Assembly: GCF_017352155.2 (NCBI RefSeq)
Contig: NZ_CP071462.1
Coordinates: 3,100,001 to 3,164,000 of the forward strand
DNA from: Haloterrigena alkaliphila
GTDB taxonomy: Archaea > Halobacteriota > Halobacteria > Halobacteriales > Natrialbaceae
Direction: 5' to 3'
Length of the DNA stretch: 64,000 nucleotides
A model generated the notes under the pieces. It was not told the DNA's origin, made no database searches, and worked only from the letters and a program-made list of their open reading frames with translations. Below, in pieces: positions 9,301-15,425 of this stretch; positions within the stretch are counted from its first letter, which is position 1; the number at the start of each line of letters is the position of its first letter. The translations under genes and the position numbers were made by a program.

Positions 9301-9515
9301 TCGAGTCGGCGGGCGGACCAGAATCGAGCGAAGACGGCGATGCCGACGAAGCGAGCGACGGATCGAACGTCGTTGTCCCGCTCGCTGCCGGCGGCGGCGG
9401 TGCCGGCGTCGTCGCCGGCGGAACCGTCGCCCTCGCCGGCGACGGATCGATCGGCGCCGTCGCGGTCGTCATCGGCCTGCTCCTGCTCGGTGCCGCGATC
9501 GCCGTCGGGCGGTGA
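6312..9515 (+). CDS. Actin-like ATPase domain fused to a long coiled coil and C-terminal membrane helix
   Basis: This 1067-residue protein has three parts. Residues 1 to about 325 look like an actin/MreB/ParM-fold ATPase: a phosphate-1 motif LDIGPGTIRVA at the N-terminus, a phosphate-2 motif LGINVGTQTTSVAL at about 166-179, and an adenosine-type motif AIAGSGALEGLEYLLGG at about 269-285. After an acidic linker, residues about 375-1010 form a nearly unbroken Leu/Glu/Asp/Arg heptad coiled coil with units such as DDRLETL and DDLAADL. The end is a Gly/Ala-rich segment and a hydrophobic helix (about 1045-1065, AVVIGLLLLGAAIAVGR). The layout suggests a membrane-tethered cytoskeletal or scaffold protein. 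I do not recognise a named family. Relation to haloarchaeal actins such as salactin or volactin is inference. Confidence 0.85.
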   Translation: MNQGLDIGPGTIRVAAETTAGDAIESVASVVVPIDDATLESAVDSPGDELIVERDGTTYAVGPTAERVADAADETPTSLFSNGVLAVDGYVEPAFEALVDRVLDDDAPAERLCYTTPGSLIGAAEPTDAHRETLESVLADRGVDATPISRGFAVVYDQLAEDNYTGLGINVGTQTTSVALVYYGVPALAFSLAKGREWVVDRAADETGREPAAVADVLAEFTLDPDAASGEIESALAGAYDALIGDLADAIAAEADENDVQQGLAVPIAIAGSGALEGLEYLLGGRFDAAPLPFSIRGVRLADDPAACAARGALAAAADDVDAYEDVTWNGDASDGDDAVTDAATGATADAIEASDAGDGTSLSFDALEGADADHERADDAIDQLFDRLATRDDEIQSVRADLESVLEDVEYVEERAADAETVADLDERLEAFADDLQDLEAESETHASEGTVDDLEGDLDSLSSAFDALEDDIDGLETDLSADLETLEDDVDGLEADLAADIDALAESTADERGALEDRLGALSDELETVADRAETLDDRTETLDDRLETLRSDLSDLDAETAAADDLEVVTETVSGLEERLETIDDDVDRIGTRVDDLGDRLEARIDAAEETAAADVERVEAAVDEDLERVETTLEAEIDALEADLESVTDRIEDVDEQCATVDDRLDVELAAVTDRLDDELAAVDDRFESIDERLDATAADLENSLAGVRDAIDDLESTAAEGERVAAVEDDLAALETEFDDLRDTLDAVSETASDLETRAATAERVDDLAADLQSELTDETDALETRLESVDERATTVDDRLEDVVEAVESDVDRIDETVSDLDARLEALDETSPAGEPVASLRDELAALEEELASLEAAHDETAETIATLETDLEGTADAALADRVDTVAARVDEEASRTDELATGVDRIDDLAGRLDDLADRTDRLDERLSDHDSRFEGQAETLAEQRARLESVAAEVDDLAASVETPTDGSTVDSVTTELEQVDERLDALESAGGPESSEDGDADEASDGSNVVVPLAAGGGGAGVVAGGTVALAGDGSIGAVAVVIGLLLLGAAIAVGR

Positions 9516-9629
9516 ATCGCGGTCGACGGGCGCGGTCCGAACGATCGAATCCACGACTCCGTGGTCGACGAACGAACGGAAAACCGATTGCCGCTGCTCC
9601 CCGACGCGGGCGCGGTGACGACGACTCGA

Positions 9630-9761
9630 CTACTCCCGGATCAGCTCGACGTTTCGCATCTCGCCCCCGCATCGCCGACAGGTGCTGACGAACGCGTCCG
9701 TGACGGTTTCACGGCGGCCACACGCGACGCACTCGTACTCGCGCGGTTCGGTGACTGACAT
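9630..9761 (-). CDS. Zinc-ribbon microprotein (rubrerythrin-like domain)
   Basis: This 43-residue protein has two zinc-knuckle pairs (YECVACGRRE and STCRRCGGE), the layout of the small haloarchaeal proteins often described as having a rubrerythrin-like domain. Its function is unknown. A similar microprotein on the opposite strand lies at 10513-10653. The ATG at 9761 follows an AGTTAACA-type box at about the leaderless distance. Confidence 0.75.
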   Translation of the reverse strand: MSVTEPREYECVACGRRETVTDAFVSTCRRCGGEMRNVELIRE

Positions 9762-10016
9762 GTGATAACATATGTACTGAAGCGTGTTAACTCTTTTCGT
9801 GGTAAATCTGTGATCGAGGCGATCGGGGCCGAATCCTGGCCGATTTCGGACTCGAGTCTCGTACTGCGACCGTCTCGAGGATTCGGTGATGGGCGTTCGT
9901 CGAAATTCAAAACCGAACCGATCAGGTGTGGACACAGCCTCGAAATAGGCCAATATCTCTTCCGTAGTATTGTGATTATATAACATACAAATTATAATAG
10001 ATCTTAACCGGCTAAA

Positions 10017-10024
10017 CTTATATG
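10017..10024 (+). promoter_or_regulatory. TATA box of the 10051 gene
   Basis: CTTATATG lies 26 nt before the ATG at 10051 and ends an unusually AT-rich stretch (about 9950-10030). The position predicts leaderless transcription. Confidence 0.6.
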
Positions 10025-10050
10025 ATAGTTCCTGATAGATTGGGGCACCA

Positions 10051-10233
10051 ATGGCAGTCAACACGACGACGGACTGGAGCGACCCCGTTACCTGTCCCTT
10101 CTGTGGCGACGAGCTTGCCTCCCCCGGTGCCGGATTCGTCGACCATATCGACGAGAACGCGGCGTGCGAAACCGATTTCGAACACTGGCGAGAGAACATC
10201 GCCGGTGACCTCGCCGACGAGTGGTCCGGATAG
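10051..10233 (+). CDS. Small zinc-finger protein, 60 aa
   Basis: This 60-residue acidic protein carries a CPFCGDEL knuckle at about residues 15-22, a His (FVDHID) and a second Cys (ENAAC), forming a possible C2HC zinc site. It is of the small conserved haloarchaeal type with unknown function. The strong leaderless TATA box and the acidic composition support expression. It sits among two other zinc-ribbon microproteins within 1 kb. Confidence 0.75.
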   Translation: MAVNTTTDWSDPVTCPFCGDELASPGAGFVDHIDENAACETDFEHWRENIAGDLADEWSG

Positions 10234-10512
10234 GGGTCGGTTGCGGACGACGGCAGTATCGAATCGGCTTCTCGCTCGACATCGCGCGGACCGAGCTGCT
10301 GCTCCGGAACCGAGTCCGGGTTGTGGAAACTGAGACGACTCGTGTCGAGGCCGGTGGTGAGCGACGGCTTCGTCACGCCGCTGGGCCGACGAATCGAATC
10401 CTGGTGACCGATTGACCAGAATATTAGGGAATTTGCGGAGGTTTAGTTGTATGCGGCCGATATACCACTACTAGCGTAATCCTTATTCCGTGGTGTGCGA
10501 TTGCAACACACG

Positions 10513-10653
10513 ATGGTTCATCCGGCCCCAGACGTGCCAGACCGATCGTACTACGAGTGTTGCGAGTGTGGCTACCGAGAAGTCACCGACTCGCTCGAGT
10601 CCTGTCCGGACTGCGACGGACGGACGAGAAATATCGCGGTCCCCCGGGCGTAG
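10513..10653 (+). CDS. Zinc-ribbon microprotein, 46 aa (rubrerythrin-like domain)
   Basis: Translation from ATG 10513 gives 46 residues with ECCECGYRE and LESCPDCDGRTRN, two cysteine pairs typical of a zinc ribbon. It is similar to the 9630-9761 protein in spacing and ending. The family occurs widely in haloarchaea without known function. A CTTATT element about 27 nt upstream would make it leaderless. Its stop codon touches the most degenerate copy of the tandem repeat that follows. Confidence 0.72.
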   Translation: MVHPAPDVPDRSYYECCECGYREVTDSLESCPDCDGRTRNIAVPRA

Positions 10654-10668
10654 GCGTTCGGATTGTGG

Positions 10669-10761
10669 CAGCCGCGGTCGCTCGGAGTGCGGCGGCCGCG
10701 GTCGCTCGGAGTGCGGCGGCCGCGGTCACTCGAAGTCCGGAGGCGGTCACTCGAAGTCCGG
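10669..10761. repeat. Tandem repeat duplicating the 3' end of the 10747 gene, including its stop codon
   Basis: Read on the minus strand, the last codons of the 10747-11211 gene (Pro-Asp-Phe-Glu-stop plus two codons, 21 bp) are followed by a 24-bp near-copy with the same stop. Two further 24-bp copies follow in which GAGTGA has become GAGCGA, and a degenerate fifth copy lies toward 10645. All units stay in frame with the gene. Confidence 0.85.
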
Positions 10762-11211
10762 CAGATCCTCCGGCGGTTCGTACTCGGCTTCCCAGTCGAC
10801 GTACTCCTCTTTGAGCGTCACCGAGACGATCTGGCCGAACTCGGTCAGTTCGGCGTTGATCGAGGAGACGGTCCCCCACGTATCGAGTTCGGGGTGGTAC
10901 TCGCGGGCCTGCCAGTCCTCGGGGATCCCGGGCGCGTGGTAGCCGACTCTGTCGGCGAAATCGTCCCAGAAGAAGTCGAACCCCGCGAAGAGATCTAGAT
11001 CCCTGGCGATTCCGTACTCCCGTTCCTCGAGGTCGGTATCCTCGCGCCACTCGTCGAACGCTTCCTCCCAGGCGCCTTCCTCGAGGAACGCCTGGAGTTC
11101 CTCGCGGCGGTAGTCGACGTCGCCGTCGGCGCTGATCGTCGCGTCCTCGTACTCGTTGGGGTCGACGAAGTCCAGTTCCGGCGGGTCGGGCGCCTCGACC
11201 TCGAGTGTCAT
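10747..11211 (-). CDS. Conserved haloarchaeal acidic protein, tandem paralog A
   Basis: This 154-residue highly acidic protein begins MTLEVEAPDPP and contains LQAFLEEGAWEEAFDEWRED, DLFAGFDFFWDDFADRVGYH and a C-terminal helix-rich region. I do not recognise a known domain. The gene at 11338-11787 has the same order of motifs, so the two are tandem duplicates on the same strand. The start at 11211 is shared in context with the paralog (both begin MTL[ED][VI]E). Its 3' end is tandemly duplicated. Confidence 0.8.
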   Translation of the reverse strand: MTLEVEAPDPPELDFVDPNEYEDATISADGDVDYRREELQAFLEEGAWEEAFDEWREDTDLEEREYGIARDLDLFAGFDFFWDDFADRVGYHAPGIPEDWQAREYHPELDTWGTVSSINAELTEFGQIVSVTLKEEYVDWEAEYEPPEDLPDFE

Positions 11212-11337
11212 AGTCGAGGGTAGGACGGGTCGGCGGATAAGAATTCCCACCTCGCGGTCGCCGGACCGCCGACGGACGGTCGCAGGCCCGGTCGGTCGGA
11301 CGGCTCCGTTCGCGCCGCCGCGAGGATCCGGGGAGCC

Positions 11338-11787
11338 CTACTCCCAGTCGTAGCCGAATTCCTCGCTCCCGCGGTGGATGTAGTCGCTCTCGAGCACTTC
11401 GCTGACCGTCCGCGCGAGGTCGTCCAGCGCCTCTTCGATGTCGTCGATATCGTGGGCGTCGATGTCCTCGCGAGCGTCGGTCAGGTCGGCCGGAATCGGC
11501 GGAACGCGGTAGCCGACGTCCCCTGCGGCCCGGTTCCAGTAGAAGTCGAGTTCGTCGAGCAGCCCCCGCTCCCGGACGGCCCGGAACTCGCCTTCGTTCA
11601 GGTAGGTGTCGTCGGCCCACTCGTCGAACGCGTCCTCCCAGGCGCCCGCCTCGAGGAGGCCGGCGAGTTCGTCCCGGCGCGTGTCGTCTCCGGTCCGCTC
11701 CTCCGGTTCCTCGACGGCGTCGTAGTCGCCCGGATCCTCCGGCCCTCGAAGCGTCGGCGGCTCCGGAATCTCGATGTCGAGCGTCAT
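11338..11787 (-). CDS. Conserved haloarchaeal acidic protein, tandem paralog B
   Basis: This 149-residue paralog of the 10747 gene has MTLDIEIPEPP at the start, then LAGLLEAGAWEDAFDEWADD, then LDELDFYWNRAAGDVGYRVP and a C-terminal segment ending SDYIHRGSEEFGYDWE. The aligned blocks GAWE-AFDEW and FDF/DFYW-VGY define the family. It has no cysteine motif, signal peptide or membrane segment, so it is probably cytosolic. The function is unknown. Confidence 0.8.
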   Translation of the reverse strand: MTLDIEIPEPPTLRGPEDPGDYDAVEEPEERTGDDTRRDELAGLLEAGAWEDAFDEWADDTYLNEGEFRAVRERGLLDELDFYWNRAAGDVGYRVPPIPADLTDAREDIDAHDIDDIEEALDDLARTVSEVLESDYIHRGSEEFGYDWE

Positions 11788-11939
11788 ACTCGACGTTCGT
11801 GCGGTAGACCGATGTGCGTTTCCCCGGCGAGAACCCGGCTCGGCACCGAGACGGACTCGCGTCGGTACCGCCGATCGCGAATACGGGTCCGCCGCCGACC
11901 GTCCGGCGAGTCGGCACAGTCCCGCACAGTTATTTCGAA

Positions 11940-11955
11940 CGACAGCTAACTGTCG
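11940..11955. promoter_or_regulatory. Perfect inverted repeat at the transcription start of the SHOCT gene
   Basis: CGACAG-CTAA-CTGTCG is a perfect 6-bp inverted repeat with a 4-bp centre. It ends 3 bp before ATG 11959 and follows a TTATTT box at about 11929-11934. An operator overlapping the start site of a leaderless transcript is a reasonable reading. Confidence 0.4.
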
Positions 11956-11958
11956 TGT

Positions 11959-12366
11959 ATGGGCAGCGAGAGCGGCGGGCGAAGCTACAACCTCACGGAA
12001 ATCTTCGCCATCAAGTTCGTTCTGGCCGACGTCCTGATCATCGCCGCGTTGCTACTGGCCGGGCCGCTGTACGCCCTCGGAATCACGGCGCTGTTCGTGG
12101 CCAGCACGTTCCTGATCTGGTATCTCACCCGGCGCAGCGAGCGGGCCGACGCCGAACGCGCGGCGGAACGGGCGGCCGAGGGAGACGCCGACGCCGACCA
12201 CGCGGCCGAACACGACCCCGTCACGAGATTGCAGGAGCGGTACGCGGACGGCGAACTCTCCGAAGCGGAGTTCGAAGCGAAACTCGACCGACTGATCGAG
12301 TCCAACGAGCGGGCCGACGCCGCCGGCGTCGACACGGACGAACTCGAACTCGAGCGGTCGAGGTGA
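11959..12366 (+). CDS. SHOCT-domain membrane protein
   Basis: This 135-residue protein has two predicted membrane helices (about residues 17-35 and 38-58), an acidic Ala/Glu-rich linker, then a SHOCT domain (DPVTRLQERYADGELSEAEF at about 93-112). SHOCT modules are short C-terminal helical hairpins found on many membrane proteins and are thought to mediate oligomerisation. No partner is evident; the HAD gene follows 55 bp downstream. Confidence 0.85.
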   Translation: MGSESGGRSYNLTEIFAIKFVLADVLIIAALLLAGPLYALGITALFVASTFLIWYLTRRSERADAERAAERAAEGDADADHAAEHDPVTRLQERYADGELSEAEFEAKLDRLIESNERADAAGVDTDELELERSR

Positions 12367-12421
12367 GGGAGCCGGCGGAACGCCCCAAGACTCAATCGCC
12401 GGCCCGCCGTAGCCACGGCCG

Positions 12422-13204
12422 ATGACCGACTACGAGGCGGCGATCCTCGACGTCGACGGCACCATCGTTCGCGGCGAGGAGTTGCTCCCCGGGGCGACGG
12501 ACGGCCTCCGCGCGCTCGAGGACGCCGGAATCGCGCGACTCCTGTTCTCGAACAACCCGACGCGGGGCAGCGACCACTACGGCGAGACGCTCGCACCCCA
12601 CGGGATCGACGTCGATCCCGAGACGGTCCTGACCTCCGCGACGGTTTCGGCGCAGTACCTCGCGACCTCCTACCCCGGCGAACGGGTCTTCCTCGTCGGG
12701 AGCGACCGCTTGCGGTCGATCCTCGAGGACGCGACAGTCGAGTTGACCGACGATCCCGACGCAGCGGAGGTCGTCCTCGGGTCGTTCGACTCGGAGTTTA
12801 CCTTCGGGACGCTCTGGGAGGCCCTCCGAGCGCTCGAGGACGGCGTCCCCTTCTACGGCACCGATCCCGACGCGACGATTCCGATCGACGACGGGGAGAT
12901 CCCGGGATCGGGCGCGATCCTCGCCGCGATGGAGGCCGTCGCCGGCCGGGAACCCGACGCCGTCCTCGGCAAGCCGTCGACGATCGCCGCCACGACGGCG
13001 ATGGACCGCCTCGACGCCGCGCCCGAGCGGACGCTGGTCGTCGGCGACCGGCTGAACACCGACATCGCGCTGGGGGAACGAGCCGGCACGACGACCGCGC
13101 TCGTCCTCACCGGCGTCACTGACCGGGCCGACCTCGAGAACGCCGCCATCCAGCCGGATCACGTCCTCGAGTCGCTGGCCGACGTCGGGACGCTGCTGTC
13201 ATAA
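12422..13204 (+). CDS. HAD-superfamily hydrolase, NagD-like (subfamily IIA)
   Basis: This 260-residue protein shows the HAD catalytic motifs in order: motif I LDVDGTIVRG (residues 8-17), motif II LFSNN near residue 40, the lysine of LGKPS near residue 181, and motif IV VVGDRLNTDIALG near residue 205. The C2 cap between motifs II and III places it in subfamily IIA with NagD and 4-nitrophenylphosphatase-like enzymes. The likely role is dephosphorylation of a small phosphate ester; the substrate cannot be told from sequence. Confidence 0.88.
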   Translation: MTDYEAAILDVDGTIVRGEELLPGATDGLRALEDAGIARLLFSNNPTRGSDHYGETLAPHGIDVDPETVLTSATVSAQYLATSYPGERVFLVGSDRLRSILEDATVELTDDPDAAEVVLGSFDSEFTFGTLWEALRALEDGVPFYGTDPDATIPIDDGEIPGSGAILAAMEAVAGREPDAVLGKPSTIAATTAMDRLDAAPERTLVVGDRLNTDIALGERAGTTTALVLTGVTDRADLENAAIQPDHVLESLADVGTLLS

Positions 13205-13339
13205 CGGTAGTCCGGACGTCGATTTGTCCGTACGGACGAGCGTGTGACAGTAACCCTCGATTCGGTACGTTCGTTTGCGAATGGAACGACGCTTCGATTG
13301 GAGCGGCAGGTGAAGCGAAGCGTCCTCCTCTCGTGGCCA

Positions 13340-13465
13340 CAGTGATTCGCCACGCCCTCCCCAGCCGATTCGCTCGTTCGCAGGCTCACTCGCTCATCCC
13401 TCGCACGAAATCGTCAGCCGCCCTCGCGCTCACTCGGGCGGCTGACAGCGCGCGCCACTGCACGC
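13340..13465. repeat. Dispersed intergenic repeat, family A copy 1 (in the 519-bp gap 13205-13723)
   Basis: The segment shares an ordered skeleton with 17700-17935: a CGTGG...CCACG hairpin, then CCACGYCCTCCCCAGCCGA followed by TCGCTCG, then TCATCCCTCGCAC, then CAGCGCGCGCCAC. Both copies lie in non-coding gaps beside minus-strand genes. TACTGAACG occurs three times to the right (near 13479, 13506 and 13672). No gene is visible in the gap. A remnant mobile or extragenic element is the likely origin. Confidence 0.6.
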
Positions 13466-13605
13466 CGGCTCCTCAGCCTGTACTGAACGACAACTACGTG
13501 TGCTTACTGAACGTGCTGTGGAGCGTAAGCATCCGCGAGCGAAGCGAGCGGTTCACCGCCGGAGCGGGGTGAAACCCGCGACGGCGGCCTTTTGGCATCA
13601 ACGGG

Positions 13606-13660
13606 TTTTGCCGGGGGTTGAGGCGGGCGTCTCTGACGCCCGCCGATGCCCCCGGCAAAA
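13606..13660. repeat. Long two-part hairpin in the gap upstream of position 13724
   Basis: TTTTGCCGGGGG (13606-13617) pairs perfectly with 13649-13660. Inside it, GGCGGGCGTC (13622-13631) pairs perfectly with 13635-13644 around a 3-nt loop. This makes about 22 base pairs interrupted only by a small 4/4 internal loop. It lies just past the 3' end of the Mqo gene, so it could be a terminator or processed RNA end, or part of a miniature transposable element. Confidence 0.7.
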
Positions 13661-13723
13661 GAGGTTGCTGTACTGAACGCGAGTTTCACAAAAGTGATCT
13701 GAGTACGGACGGACTCGAGTCGG

Positions 13724-15127
13724 TCAGTCGTCGTCTGCCGCGATCGGATCTTGATCCTCGTCTTGACTCGGGCCCTGTTCCGCGGCACCCGCACGCGGGA
13801 AGTGCTCGATCGTCGCCGCTTCGAACGCGTCCTCGTCGAACTCGTAGTCGCCCTCGAGGAACTCGACGACCTGTTTGGTGTCCCGCATCGCGTTCTGCAG
13901 ACACGTCGACGCGCCGGGCGAAGGGGTGACGTTGAAGAGGATCCCGTCCCCGGTGATCGTGGCCTCGCCCATGTCGAGCGACTTCGTTCGGGTGTTGACG
14001 ATCTGCGGTCGGACGCCGCCGTACCCCTTGGCCCGTTCGATATCGTCGAGTTCGACGGTCGGGACGACCTTCTGGACGTGGGGCAGGAACGCCTTCTTGC
14101 CGACGTACGGGACGTCGTAGACGAGGTTCTTGAGCACGTACGGCAGGAGGATCCGATCCGCGAGGATGTTCCCGTAGCTCAGGAACGAGTCGGGGTTCAG
14201 CCCGAACACGTCGAAGAAGTCCGGCACCGTCGAGAGTCGACCCCGCTCGAGGGCCGGGACGACCTTCGCCGTCGGTCCGAACCGGGTGATCGTCCCATCG
14301 TGGACCTCGGCGTCGCCGTGAACCGCCGCGAACGGGAGCTTCTTCATCTGGAGGGTGTAGACCTTGCCGTTGAGCAGTTCCTGGTCGGCTTCGAAGAAGC
14401 TTCCCGCGACCGGCAGCAGCGAGAGGTGCTCGCCGTACCCCATCTCCTTGGCGATCTGGAGGCTGTGGGAGCCGGCCGCGACGACGGTCGCGTCGGCCGA
14501 GAACCAGCCGGCCTCCGTTTCGACGAGGAACTCGTCGTCCGCGTCGTGGATCGATTCGACCGCCGTCCCCGTGTAGACGTCGACGCCGTCGATATCGCGG
14601 ACCTCGTCGACGAACGACTTCGCGACCTCGCCGTAATCGACCGTGTACCCGTCCGGCGTCTGGAGCGCCAGCATGTCCTCGCTGGGATCCCGACCCTCGA
14701 CGACGTTCGGCTCGATCTCCGCGATCTCGTCCCGTCGAATCGCGTCGAGTTTCGGGAAGAGGTCGCCGAAGCCCTCCTCGTGGTACCGGTGTTCGAGTTC
14801 GTCGACTTCCTCGTCGCCGACCGCGAGCACCATCTTGCTGCGCTTGCTGTGCATCTCCCGGTCGGGATCGTTCGCCTCGAGGTAGCCGGCGACCATCTCG
14901 GCGCCCCGCTTGACGGTCTCGGCCTTCTCGAGGGTGTAGTTGGTTTCGATGTCCCCGAAGTGCAGCGTCTGGGAGTTGTTCGTGTGGTGAGAGTTGATCG
15001 CCGCGAGTTCGTCCTCCTTCTCGACGAGCGCGACGCGTTCGACGTCGGTGAACTTCGCGATCGTGTACAGAAGCGATGCCCCACTGATCCCGCCGCCGAC
15101 GATAACGAGTTCGTATTCTTCGTTCAT
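13724..15127 (-). CDS. mqo: Malate:quinone oxidoreductase-type FAD enzyme
   Basis: This 467-residue FAD protein begins with a dinucleotide-binding motif (VIVGGGISGASL) and carries Mqo-family features: INSHHTNNSQTLHFGDIETN near residue 45, then KRSKMVLAVG, GGVRPQIVNT near residue 385 and NVTPSPGASTCLQNA near residue 415. Mqo oxidises malate to oxaloacetate and passes electrons to the membrane quinone pool in the TCA cycle. It has no membrane segment, as expected for a peripheral enzyme. A GTTTAGTATAG box at about 15178-15188 (minus) is a likely promoter. The acidic C-terminal tail is typical of halophiles. Confidence 0.85.
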   Translation of the reverse strand: MNEEYELVIVGGGISGASLLYTIAKFTDVERVALVEKEDELAAINSHHTNNSQTLHFGDIETNYTLEKAETVKRGAEMVAGYLEANDPDREMHSKRSKMVLAVGDEEVDELEHRYHEEGFGDLFPKLDAIRRDEIAEIEPNVVEGRDPSEDMLALQTPDGYTVDYGEVAKSFVDEVRDIDGVDVYTGTAVESIHDADDEFLVETEAGWFSADATVVAAGSHSLQIAKEMGYGEHLSLLPVAGSFFEADQELLNGKVYTLQMKKLPFAAVHGDAEVHDGTITRFGPTAKVVPALERGRLSTVPDFFDVFGLNPDSFLSYGNILADRILLPYVLKNLVYDVPYVGKKAFLPHVQKVVPTVELDDIERAKGYGGVRPQIVNTRTKSLDMGEATITGDGILFNVTPSPGASTCLQNAMRDTKQVVEFLEGDYEFDEDAFEAATIEHFPRAGAAEQGPSQDEDQDPIAADDD

Positions 15128-15425
15128 GTGCGGTGTTCGGATCGGCGCTACCGATCGCCGTTATCGGTGAAAATTCATGACTATACTAAACCCCTGCTAT
15201 ATCGAACGACCGGACGTCGGCTCCGATTTTCTAGTCGGCATCTCGAACCGTTCGACTGTGGGTAACTGGTCCCGATAGGTTCGAAAAATCGACCGCACGG
15301 TCACAATTTTACGGAAGGTAACCCGTCGCAGACGGTCCGCCGGCGGATCGCGTCCCGACGCTACAGGACCGGGCTGGTCGCTACGCGTGTACCCTCTGCG
15401 ACGACGCAGGAGGGAAGATGTGCCC
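15128..15425. other. Intergenic region, no gene seen
   Basis: About 300 bp between the Mqo start and the end of the DUF255 gene. It contains the Mqo promoter side (AT-rich near 15175-15200). I see no ORF with haloarchaeal composition and no hairpin of note. Confidence 0.5.

Noticed and set aside
7460-9554. Minus-strand Ser/Arg frames and apparent DNA repeats over the coiled coil
   Set aside because: They are shadows of repeated Leu-Glu and Asp-Asp codons (CTCGAG, GACGAC); the repeat is at protein level, not a separate element.
6902-9688. A 928-codon frame overlapping the actin-like gene
   Set aside because: It is almost entirely Arg/Gly and arises from the codon pattern of the coiled coil in another frame.
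10645-10761. The tandem repeat as a CRISPR array
   Set aside because: The units are contiguous without spacers and derive from the end of the neighbouring gene.
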